Source: Gammaproteobacteria bacterium (GTDB taxonomy: Bacteria > Pseudomonadota > Gammaproteobacteria > Xanthomonadales > Wenzhouxiangellaceae). Taken from it: a stretch of DNA of 5,080 nt. A program made the translations under genes and the position numbers. The stretch is from the NCBI GenBank assembly GCA_003561495.1, contig PWWM01000161.1, forward strand, positions 1-5,080, in the 5' to 3' direction. Each line of letters starts with the position of its first letter. Position 1 is the first letter of the stretch. Positions 1-5,080 of this stretch are shown in pieces. The notes below the pieces were generated by a model. That model saw only the letters and a list, made by a program, of their open reading frames with translations, was not told where the DNA came from and ran no database searches.

Positions 1-1566
1 GAGCGCGATCCGGTGGGACGAATCGAAGCGGTACTGGGCCAGGCCGACGAGCCGGGCATTGCCACGGACATTGCAATTTTTTCCCATGCCTTGCCGCACG
101 AGTTTCCCGACGAGGTGCAATCGGCCGCGGAGGCGTTCGGCGATTCGGTCGATGCCTCGATTGCCGCCGAGCGCATGGATCTGCGCGAAATGCCGCTGAT
201 CACCATCGATGGGGCCGATGCGCGAGATTTTGATGATGCGGTCTTTGCCGAGCGAACCGACAATGGATTCCGCCTGGTAGTGGCCATTGCCGATGTGGCC
301 GAGTACGTTCGTCATCAGGATGTGCTGGATACAGAGGCGCGCAAGCGCGGCACCTCGGTGTACTTTCCCGACCGGGTCATTCCCATGCTGCCCGAGACCC
401 TGTCCAATGGCCTGTGTTCATTGCGACCTGACGAAGAGCGCCTGTGCATGGTCTGCGACATGCGCCTGGACGAAAAAGGCAAGGTTCGATCCAGCCGCTT
501 TCGCGAAGCGCTGATGCGCTCGCATGCCCGTCTGACCTATGACCAGGTCAAGCGCATGATGGTCGACGGTGACAGTCGCCTGCGGGAACGTTTTTCAGAC
601 GTGCTCGGCAACCTGGATGCCCTGTTCGACGTTTACCGGATCCTGGCCAGACGTCGGGCCCGCCGCGGGGCGCTGGATTTTGATTCCCAGGAAGTGCAGT
701 TCCAGTTCGATGCCGACGGCCGGGTCGCCGATATTCGCCTGCGTACCCGCCATGACGCCCATCGCCTGATCGAGGAATGCATGATCCTGGCCAACGTCGA
801 GGCGGCACGCTTTGTCGGCAAGAGCAATCTGCCCATGCTCTACCGGGTTCACGAACCGCCGCCGGCCGACAAGCTCGAAGGGCTGGAAGCCTTTGTGCGC
901 GCTCAAGGCCTGAAGGTGAGCTGGAAGGAAACACCGGAGCCGGCCCAGTTTGCCTCCCTGCAATCCCAGGTGCTCGGCCGTGAAAATGAACACCTGGTCA
1001 ATGCCGTGCTGCTGCGCAGCATGGCGCTGGCCGTGTATCAGCCCGAAAACAAGGGCCATTTCGGACTGGCCCTGTCCGACTACGCGCATTTCACCTCGCC
1101 CATTCGACGTTACCCTGATCTGCTGCTGCACCGGGCCATCAAGCATCGGGTTCGCAAGCAGGACCGCCGGAGCTTTCCGTATTCCGACGCGCACATGGTT
1201 GAACTGGGTCGGCATTGTTCGTGGACTTCACGGCGCGCCGAGGAGGCCAGCCGAGATGTGGATGAACGGCTCAAGTGTCAGTTCATGCAGCGTCATATCG
1301 GCGATCAGTTCGACGGCATCGTCACCGGAGTGACCAGTTTCGGGTTATTTGTTGAAATGACCCGTTTCGGAATCAGTGGTCTGGTACATGTCACGGCCAT
1401 GCCGAATGATTACTACCACTTTGATCCGGTCAGCCACAGTCTGACCGGCAAGCGCCGCGGCAAGCAGTTTCGCTTGGCCGACCGGGTTCAGGTTCAGGTC
1501 GCGTCGGTCAACCTGGAGGAACGCAAGATTGACCTGCGCCTGAGCGGGGATTCAGATGAAGCGTGA
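1..1566 (+). CDS. rnr: Ribonuclease R, 3' part of gene (5' end outside window)
   Basis: RNase R is a processive 3'-to-5' exoribonuclease of the RNase II/RNB family that degrades structured RNA, mRNA fragments and defective rRNA in the cytoplasm. The frame is open from base 1, so the gene enters from the left; 521 codons are visible of a family length near 750-800. Codons 1-15 look like the end of the second cold-shock domain. The RNB catalytic domain follows, with the Mg-binding cluster DARDFDD at codons 73-79, the LIEECMILAN segment near codon 255, and HFTSPIRRYPDL at codons 363-374. The S1 RNA-binding domain starts near codon 434 (GDQFDGIVTG). The protein stops just after S1, ending RLSGDSDEA, and lacks the long Lys-rich tail of the E. 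coli enzyme. The end overlaps rlmB by 11 bases. The identity is very secure; the N-terminal domains cannot be judged. Confidence 0.97.
   Translation, partial: ERDPVGRIEAVLGQADEPGIATDIAIFSHALPHEFPDEVQSAAEAFGDSVDASIAAERMDLREMPLITIDGADARDFDDAVFAERTDNGFRLVVAIADVAEYVRHQDVLDTEARKRGTSVYFPDRVIPMLPETLSNGLCSLRPDEERLCMVCDMRLDEKGKVRSSRFREALMRSHARLTYDQVKRMMVDGDSRLRERFSDVLGNLDALFDVYRILARRRARRGALDFDSQEVQFQFDADGRVADIRLRTRHDAHRLIEECMILANVEAARFVGKSNLPMLYRVHEPPPADKLEGLEAFVRAQGLKVSWKETPEPAQFASLQSQVLGRENEHLVNAVLLRSMALAVYQPENKGHFGLALSDYAHFTSPIRRYPDLLLHRAIKHRVRKQDRRSFPYSDAHMVELGRHCSWTSRRAEEASRDVDERLKCQFMQRHIGDQFDGIVTGVTSFGLFVEMTRFGISGLVHVTAMPNDYYHFDPVSHSLTGKRRGKQFRLADRVQVQVASVNLEERKIDLRLSGDSDEA
1546..1550 (+). promoter_or_regulatory. 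Ribosome binding site of rlmB, inside rnr
   Basis: GGGGA lies 5 bases before the ATG at 1556, within the last codons of rnr. It favours this start over the in-frame ATG at 1574, which has no comparable purine run at the right distance. Confidence 0.6.
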
Positions 1567-2296
1567 GCTGGTCATGGGAATCAATGCGGTCTCCGGGCTA
1601 GTTGACCATGCCCCGGAGCGTATTGTTCGAGCATGGATCAAGCCAGGTGGTCAGCGACTGGAAGCGCTGGCCGGAGATCTCATGGCGCACGGCATCAGCA
1701 TTCAGAAAAGCGATGAGCAAAGCCTGGAGCGAATGGCCAAAGGCGTGCGTCACCAGGGTGTGATTGCCGAGTTTCAGCCGCGTGAGCCGATTGACGATCA
1801 CGGCTTGCAAGTGCTGCTGGAGGAATGTGAAGGCGACCCGCTGCTTCTGGTGCTTGATGGCGTGCAGGATCCGCACAATCTCGGTGCTTGCCTGCGCTCG
1901 GCGGCTGCCGCGGGCGCCGTTGCGGTGGTTATCCCGCGGGATCGAGCCGCACCCCTGACCCCCGTGGCTCGGCGTTCGGCGGCCGGTGGGGCGGAATTGA
2001 TTCCGCTGGCCGTGGTGACCAATCTGGCACGCTCACTCGCCATGCTGGGTGATCAAGGTGTGTGGCGGCTGGGTCTGGCTGTCGAGTCGACGGGTGGCAG
2101 CCTGTTCGAGGCCGACCTGACCGGTCCGCTGGCGCTGGTGCTGGGTGGGGAGGAAAAAGGATTGCGCCAGTTGACCCGCAAGCGTTGCGATGGTCTGATT
2201 CACATTCCCATGCCCGGAAGCATGGAAAGCCTCAATGTCTCGGTCGCCGCCGGGGTGGCGCTGTTCGAAGCGGTAAGGGTTCGGACGGAATCATGA
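1556..2296 (+). CDS. rlmB: 23S rRNA (guanosine(2251)-2'-O)-methyltransferase RlmB
   Basis: RlmB is a SPOUT (TrmH/SpoU) methyltransferase. It uses S-adenosylmethionine to methylate the 2'-O of G2251 in the peptidyl-transferase P loop of 23S rRNA during 50S assembly. The 246 residues compare with 243 in E. coli. The N-terminal substrate-binding domain begins with the family-like GINAV (residues 8-12) and contains HQGVIAEF. The three SpoU motifs are present: motif 1 at 101-110 (DGVQDPHNLG, with Asn108), motif 2 at 194-204 (LVLGGEEKGLR), and motif 3 at 217-230 (IPMPGSMESLNVSV). Motifs 2 and 3 form the knotted cofactor site. The start overlaps the end of rnr by 11 bases and the stop overlaps the next ATG (ATGA), so the gene sits in a coupled operon. 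No key residue is missing. A different target base is possible in principle, but length, motifs and rnr linkage all fit RlmB. Confidence 0.95.
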   Translation: MKRELVMGINAVSGLVDHAPERIVRAWIKPGGQRLEALAGDLMAHGISIQKSDEQSLERMAKGVRHQGVIAEFQPREPIDDHGLQVLLEECEGDPLLLVLDGVQDPHNLGACLRSAAAAGAVAVVIPRDRAAPLTPVARRSAAGGAELIPLAVVTNLARSLAMLGDQGVWRLGLAVESTGGSLFEADLTGPLALVLGGEEKGLRQLTRKRCDGLIHIPMPGSMESLNVSVAAGVALFEAVRVRTES

Positions 2297-2868
2297 AGTT
2301 GCCGCGATCACTGCGACTTGATTTGCCGTCCTGGGTCAATTTGTTTTGCGAGCAATTGCCCGAGTCCCTGGAATCTCCCGAAGACCGCATGGCCGTGGCG
2401 ATCAGTCTGTCACGCCAGAATGTGGTCCATGACAGTGGCGGGCCGTTTGGAGCGCTGGTCGTTGAGCGCGATACCGGAAAGATCATTGCTTTGGGCGTGA
2501 ATCGGGTCGAGCCGGCCAATTGTTCTTCGGCCCATGCCGAAATCATGGCCTTGAGCCTGGCCCAGCAGGCGCTGGCCTCCTGGAATCTGTCCAGAGCAGG
2601 ACGGGGGGAAATGCAATTGGTGACTTCCTGCGAGCCCTGCGCCATGTGCATGGGTGCGATTCCCTGGTCGGGTGTGCGCTCGGTGTTGTGTGGGGCGGGC
2701 AAGGCTGACGCCGAGGCGGCCGGCTTCGATGAAGGCGATCGACCGGACGACTGGGTCGAACACCTGGCGGCCCGCGGCATTACGGTGGTGCGTAGCCTGC
2801 TTCGCACCCAGGCGGCCAAGGTCCTCGATCAGTACGTTCGCAGCGGCAAGCCCATATATGGTCCTTGA
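2293..2868 (+). CDS. Nucleoside deaminase (cytidine/deoxycytidylate deaminase fold, GuaD/TadA-like)
   Basis: This is a 191-residue zinc-dependent deaminase. The ATG shares bases with the rlmB stop (ATGA). A longer in-frame reading from 2062 would run through rlmB and is not credible. The zinc site is clear: His81-Ala-Glu83 (zinc ligand plus catalytic proton shuttle) and Pro115-Cys116-Ala-Met-Cys119 (two zinc ligands). Upstream are GGPFGALVV (49-57) and Asn70, placed as in guanine and tRNA-adenosine deaminases. About 30 residues precede the core. The C-terminal part carries AGFDEG (143-148) and ends GKPIYGP, more like the guanine/nucleoside deaminase branch than TadA. The enzyme is presumably cytosolic and removes an amino group from a purine or pyrimidine base or nucleoside; the substrate cannot be fixed from sequence. 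Its position after rnr and rlmB could mean salvage of RNA breakdown products, but that is inference. Confidence 0.88.
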   Translation: MKLPRSLRLDLPSWVNLFCEQLPESLESPEDRMAVAISLSRQNVVHDSGGPFGALVVERDTGKIIALGVNRVEPANCSSAHAEIMALSLAQQALASWNLSRAGRGEMQLVTSCEPCAMCMGAIPWSGVRSVLCGAGKADAEAAGFDEGDRPDDWVEHLAARGITVVRSLLRTQAAKVLDQYVRSGKPIYGP

Positions 2869-2874
2869 CAAAAA

Positions 2875-2966
2875 CCTGATTAGCGTCGTGTCCCAGTACG
2901 CGGGCTTCGTTCCAGCCAACGCCGTCCTCGAGCGGTGAATTCCGCTTCAGTTCGACGCTAATCAGG
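2875..2966. repeat. 92-bp element with perfect 14-bp terminal inverted repeats
   Basis: CCTGATTAGCGTCG at 2875-2888 is matched exactly in inverse by CGACGCTAATCAGG at 2953-2966, with 64 bases between. Inside are two smaller stems: GGCT/AGCC around 2904-2918, and AGCGG/CCGCT at 2931-2935 and 2942-2946 with a 6-base loop. The 7-mer ACAAAAA occurs just outside both ends (2868-2874 and 2968-2974, the right copy one base away), which resembles a target-site duplication. The element starts 6 bases after the deaminase stop. It could be a small non-autonomous mobile repeat (MITE-like), or a folded RNA or transcription-end structure. It has no coding capacity of note. Confidence 0.55.
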
Positions 2967-2969
2967 CAC

Positions 2970-2999
2970 AAAAAAGCCGGACCCGCGAACGGGTCCGGC
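2970..2999 (-). terminator. Intrinsic terminator of the DUF4168 gene
   Basis: A perfect 10-bp GC-rich stem (2976-2985 with 2990-2999) encloses a 4-base loop, TTCG on the minus strand. On the minus strand six T follow (2975-2970). This is a textbook Rho-independent terminator about 60 bases past the stop of the minus-strand gene. On the plus strand the same hairpin is followed only by scattered T (GGTTTGGGTTGGTTT), so it may also stop the rnr-rlmB-deaminase transcript, less efficiently. Confidence 0.92.
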
Positions 3000-3048
3000 C
3001 ATCCGGTTTGGGTTGGTTTCGGATCGCCGGGGCAGGCGACCCGCGACC

Positions 3049-3072
3049 AATCAGCACATTTTAGTGCTGATT
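3049..3072 (-). other. Stem-loop spanning the DUF4168 stop codon
   Basis: A perfect 9-bp inverted repeat (AATCAGCAC at 3049-3057, GTGCTGATT at 3064-3072) leaves a 6-base loop that contains the TAA stop on the minus strand. No T-run follows, so it is not itself a terminator. A smaller 5-bp stem (3024-3028 with 3035-3039) lies between it and the real terminator. It may protect the 3' end of the short mRNA from exonucleases; the function is inferred. Confidence 0.5.
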
Positions 3073-3435
3073 CTGCAGCATGGTGGTCAGACGCTGCTGC
3101 AGTTCGGGATCGTTCTGGATCGCCATGGCGATTTCATTGAACGACTGCACGTTCAAGCCGGCGTCTTCAACGGCGTCGGTCATTTTCTCATTGGCTTCGA
3201 TCTGCAGCTCATGAGCCTTTTCCGGATCTTCAACGTTTTGCAGACGACCGGCAAAATCCTGCTGGATCTCCGAGATCTGAACCTGCGCATCAGCGAACTG
3301 CTGAAGCTGCTGCTCAGACACGTCGACGGTTTCAGGCTGTTGCTGTTGCATCTGGTAATCCTGGGCCAGGGCGTGGCCGCCGAAAATCAGGGCCAGTGAG
3401 AATGCGATCAGCATGAATGTATGACGAATCTTCAT
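3061..3435 (-). CDS. Exported DUF4168-type small protein
   Basis: The product is 124 residues. Residues 1-24 form a Sec signal peptide: MKIR, a hydrophobic core MLIAFSLALIFGG, and an ALA cleavage site (22-24), giving a mature protein beginning Gln-Asp-Tyr in the periplasm or outside. There is no lipobox cysteine. The mature part is acidic and Gln-rich (22 Gln in 100 residues), with no Cys and a mainly helical look. The order LQQFADAQVQISEIQQDF, then EANEKMTDAVEDAGL, then FNEIAMAIQNDPELQQRL fits the DUF4168 pattern, whose function is unknown. The start at 3435 is preferred because a GAAGGA ribosome site lies 9 bases ahead; earlier starts (ATG 3444, TTG 3465) would overlap it or lack a site and add a non-signal-like tail. 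The gene stands alone, divergent from a two-component system and behind a sigma-54-type promoter. Confidence 0.85.
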   Translation of the reverse strand: MKIRHTFMLIAFSLALIFGGHALAQDYQMQQQQPETVDVSEQQLQQFADAQVQISEIQQDFAGRLQNVEDPEKAHELQIEANEKMTDAVEDAGLNVQSFNEIAMAIQNDPELQQRLTTMLQNQH

Positions 3436-3444
3436 TATGTTCAT

Positions 3445-3450
3445 TCCTTC
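3445..3450 (-). promoter_or_regulatory. Ribosome binding site fixing the DUF4168 start
   Basis: GAAGGA on the minus strand ends 9 bases before the ATG at 3435 and directly abuts the alternative ATG at 3444. That spacing selects the inner ATG, which also gives the most typical signal peptide. Confidence 0.7.
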
Positions 3451-3485
3451 GAGTTGATGAATCAAAAAACTTGCAGGGACTTTAA

Positions 3486-3502
3486 TGCACTTTCCGTGCC
3501 AA
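3486..3502 (-). promoter_or_regulatory. Sigma-54 (RpoN) -24/-12 promoter of the DUF4168 gene
   Basis: Read on the minus strand the site is TTGGCACGGAAAGTGCA. Compared with the sigma-54 consensus YTGGCACGRNNNTTGCW it differs at a single position (G for the first T of TTGC). The invariant GG (3500-3499) and GC (3488-3487) are exactly 10 bases apart. Transcription would start near 3475, giving a leader of about 40 bases that contains the GAAGGA site. Such promoters need an AAA+ activator bound upstream. Confidence 0.8.
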
Positions 3503-3520
3503 AGAAAACCGGGTGATATT

Positions 3521-3533
3521 AATCAACAAGTTA
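3521..3533 (+). promoter_or_regulatory. IHF binding site upstream of the sigma-54 promoter
   Basis: AATCAACAAGTTA matches the IHF consensus WATCAANNNNTTR at every defined position. Its centre is near -52 relative to the predicted sigma-54 start, the usual place for IHF to bend DNA and bring an upstream activator to RpoN polymerase. The flank also contains GTGAT-ATTA-ATCAA (3513-3526), one base off an FNR-type box; the IHF reading fits the neighbouring promoter better. Confidence 0.6.
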
Positions 3534-3565
3534 CACCAACGCTGTAGTTTTTAGAGCGCGAAAAG

Positions 3566-3582
3566 TGTGTCAATATGACCCA
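3566..3582. promoter_or_regulatory. Candidate activator-binding dyad
   Basis: TGTGTCA (3566-3572) and TGACCCA (3576-3582) are inverted with 6 of 7 bases matching around a 3-base centre. The centre is near -99 from the predicted sigma-54 start, a normal distance for an enhancer-type site. It overlaps the -35 box of the divergent kinase promoter. That the neighbouring response regulator binds here is speculation. Confidence 0.3.
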
Positions 3583-3595
3583 TGCGCCATATAAT
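3567..3595 (+). promoter_or_regulatory. Sigma-70 promoter of the kinase-regulator operon
   Basis: A perfect -10 box TATAAT (3590-3595) is preceded at 17 bases by GTGTCA (3567-3572), which matches 4 of 6 bases of TTGACA. The expected start point, 7 bases after the -10 box, is A3602, which is the first base of the preferred kinase ATG. Confidence 0.6.
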
Positions 3596-3601
3596 GTAGT
3601 C

Positions 3602-5047
3602 ATGCACAGCCTCAAAGCCCAATTGATTCTGCAGATCTTTCTGCCCCTGACCCTGCTGGCCAGCCTGCTGGTCTGGATCAGCTTCAACACGGTCGAGAAC
3701 CTGGTCGAGCACCGCCTGGAAAAGGAGATCGAACTGGTCGCCCGGGCCATGCGCGTGCCCGTGCAACAGGCCTTGATCGATCGGGATCTGGATCGAATCG
3801 AGGAATCCCTGAACGCGGTATTCGATATCGGCCGTGTGTACGGCGCCTATGTGTTCGATGCCAATGGCCGCCGCGTCGCCACGGCCGGTGAGGTGCGACC
3901 CGGCTGGCAGGAGCAGGCGGAGGCGGCCGAAGTGGTCGCCCTGGGCGAGGAACTGGGGCGTTACGCTGAACTGGCGGGCGAAGAAGTGTATTCGTATTTC
4001 GTCCCGTTGACCGCGCCGACCGGTCGCATCGAAGGTTTGCTTCAGGTGGTCCGCCAGGAAAGCGAAATCGCCCAGCGCCTGGGCGAGATTCGTGATCGAG
4101 GCTGGTGGGTGTTTGGCGCCGTGATGTTGCTGATGTTCGTGATCCTGTTGATCGGTCATCGCCTGGCCGTGGTTCGCCATGTCGAGCGTCTGCTCGCCAG
4201 CATGGGCCGGGTCGAGGCCGGCGAGCAGGCACACCGAGCCCGGATCAGTGGCCCCAACGAGTTGGCCGCCCTGGGACGTGGCCTGAATCGCATGCTCGAT
4301 GCCATTGAAAGCATGCGCGACCAGCTTGACCAGAAACACCGCGAACACATTCAAATGACCGAGCGCTTGCGTGAGCAGGAAAGCCTGGCTGCCCTGGGGC
4401 GGTTTTCATCGGGGGTGGCCCATGAACTGGGTGCACCCCTGAGCGTGATCGACGGAGACGCTCGGCGACTGTTGCAACGTGAGGACATCGATGAGGACAG
4501 TCGGCGACGACTGGAGCGCATGCGCCGGCAGGTCCTGCGGACCCGACAATTGATTCGTCAGTTGATGGAGTTTGTTCGCAGTGATCAGCGAGAACGTTCG
4601 GCGGTTTCGGTCGATCGTCTGCTTCGCCAGGTCGCCGGTTCGACAGCGCCTCAGACCGAAGCGCGCGGCATTGGTCTTGAACTTATGTCCGTGGATGCTG
4701 ATTTGCAGGTCTCGGGGTTCGAGGTTCGCCTCGAACACGCTGTGCTCAACCTGGTGCGCAACGCCATTCAGGCCGCCGAGACCACGGTCAGGGTCTCGGC
4801 ATTTTCAGAAGGCACGCGGGTCGTGATTCGGATCGAGGATGATGGTCCGGGCGTGCCCAACGAACAATATGAGCGAATTTTCGAGCCTTTTCACAGTTCT
4901 CGTGACGATGGCGAGGGAACGGGGCTTGGATTGGCCATTGTGCGTACCGTGGCTGATGAGCACGAGGCGGAGATTCGTGTCAGCCGCAGTGAAGAGCTGA
5001 GAGGTGGCTGCTTCGAGCTGGTACTGAAAGGGGCGGACGATGAGTGA
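3602..5047 (+). CDS. Two-component sensor histidine kinase with HAMP domain
   Basis: This inner-membrane kinase of 481 residues autophosphorylates a histidine and passes the phosphate to a response regulator. In order it has TM1 (about 8-29), a periplasmic sensor region (about 30-167, possibly a Cache/PAS-like fold, with GAYVFDANGRRVATAG at 81-96), TM2 (about 168-186), HAMP (about 187-240) and a coiled linker. The HisKA H-box is GVAHELGAPLSVI with phospho-acceptor His274. The ATPase domain carries the N box (LVRNAIQ, Asn387), G1 (DDGPGVP, 413-419), F box (IFEPF, 426-430) and G2 (GTGLGLAI, 439-446), so it looks fully active. The H-box style resembles kinases that partner NtrC-type regulators. 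An in-frame ATG at 3575 would add 9 polar residues, but 3602 gives the usual kinase N-terminus and coincides with the predicted transcript start; neither has a Shine-Dalgarno. The signal sensed is unknown. It overlaps the next gene by 8 bases. Confidence 0.93.
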   Translation: MHSLKAQLILQIFLPLTLLASLLVWISFNTVENLVEHRLEKEIELVARAMRVPVQQALIDRDLDRIEESLNAVFDIGRVYGAYVFDANGRRVATAGEVRPGWQEQAEAAEVVALGEELGRYAELAGEEVYSYFVPLTAPTGRIEGLLQVVRQESEIAQRLGEIRDRGWWVFGAVMLLMFVILLIGHRLAVVRHVERLLASMGRVEAGEQAHRARISGPNELAALGRGLNRMLDAIESMRDQLDQKHREHIQMTERLREQESLAALGRFSSGVAHELGAPLSVIDGDARRLLQREDIDEDSRRRLERMRRQVLRTRQLIRQLMEFVRSDQRERSAVSVDRLLRQVAGSTAPQTEARGIGLELMSVDADLQVSGFEVRLEHAVLNLVRNAIQAAETTVRVSAFSEGTRVVIRIEDDGPGVPNEQYERIFEPFHSSRDDGEGTGLGLAIVRTVADEHEAEIRVSRSEELRGGCFELVLKGADDE

Positions 5048-5080
5048 GATCAAGCACCGGATCATGGTCGTCGAGGATGA
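5040..5080 (+). CDS. Response regulator, first 13 codons only (continues past window)
   Basis: The ATG at 5040 overlaps the kinase stop by 8 bases and follows AAAGGGG (5027-5033) at 6 bases. The visible peptide MSEIKHRIMVVED shows the first beta strand of a receiver domain, ending in the start of the acidic pair that helps bind Mg. It is almost surely the cognate partner of the kinase. The output domain lies outside; an NtrC-type AAA+ sigma-54 activator is suspected from the sigma-54 promoter next door but cannot be seen. Confidence 0.85.
   Translation, partial: MSEIKHRIMVVED

Noticed and set aside
2858..2938. Small 26-codon plus-strand frame entering the inverted-repeat element
   Set aside because: It starts inside the deaminase gene, has no ribosome site of note, and its length is set by a chance stop inside the repeat.
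2875..2966. Integron attC site
   Set aside because: The arms pair perfectly without the extrahelical bases of attC and lack the GTTRRRY/RYYYAAC core sites; no integrase or cassette array is present.
3013..3399. Plus-strand open frame opposite the DUF4168 gene
   Set aside because: The minus-strand reading has a signal peptide, ribosome site, promoter and terminator; the plus reading has none of these.
3513..3526. FNR/Anr-like box GTGAT-N4-ATCAA
   Set aside because: It is one base off consensus, but it overlaps a perfect IHF match placed correctly for the sigma-54 promoter, which explains the sequence better. Oxygen control is not excluded.
3545..3573. Minus-strand TTGACA (3573-3568) as a sigma-70 -35 for the DUF4168 gene
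   Set aside because: No acceptable -10 hexamer lies 16-18 bases downstream (AAACTA at best), and it would give a leader over 100 bases long.
3575..3601. Upstream ATG of the kinase
   Set aside because: It lies inside the promoter spacer, upstream of the predicted transcript start, has no Shine-Dalgarno, and adds residues untypical of a kinase N-terminus.
3551..4354. Long minus-strand open frame (267 codons) antisense to the kinase
   Set aside because: It lies opposite a kinase with every catalytic motif intact, its product is His/Gln-rich with no recognisable domain, and it is a common shadow in GC-rich genes.

Overview
The window most likely comes from a gammaproteobacterium of moderately high GC. 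The RNase R and RlmB proteins resemble the Escherichia coli proteins along their whole visible length, and the rnr-rlmB gene order is typical of beta/gammaproteobacteria. A placement near Wenzhouxiangellaceae or Chromatiales is only a guess. All assignments rest on reading motifs; no database search was possible.

Left part (1-2868, plus strand): a tightly packed RNA-metabolism operon. It holds the 3' two thirds of rnr (RNase R), then rlmB (23S rRNA G2251 2'-O-methyltransferase), then a cytidine-deaminase-fold nucleoside deaminase. The genes overlap by 11 and 4 bases, so translational coupling is likely. The first two products act in RNA decay and quality control and in ribosome maturation. 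The deaminase substrate is not clear from sequence.

Middle (2869-3060): a convergent gap with no gene. It holds a 92-bp element bounded by perfect 14-bp inverted repeats and near-flanking 7-bp direct repeats. A strong intrinsic terminator follows, serving the minus-strand gene and perhaps the plus-strand operon too. A hairpin sits on the stop codon of the minus-strand gene.

Right part (3061-5080): a divergent regulatory pair. On the minus strand is a small exported DUF4168-type protein. It is preceded by a near-consensus sigma-54 (-24/-12) promoter and a perfect IHF consensus upstream of that. On the plus strand a HAMP-containing membrane histidine kinase overlaps the start of a response regulator, which is cut by the window end. 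The kinase has a good sigma-70 promoter whose predicted start point falls on its ATG, suggesting a leaderless mRNA. The layout suggests that the regulator, if it is an NtrC-type activator, drives the DUF4168 gene through sigma-54. This is the most interesting hypothesis in the window, and it depends on the part of the regulator that lies outside.
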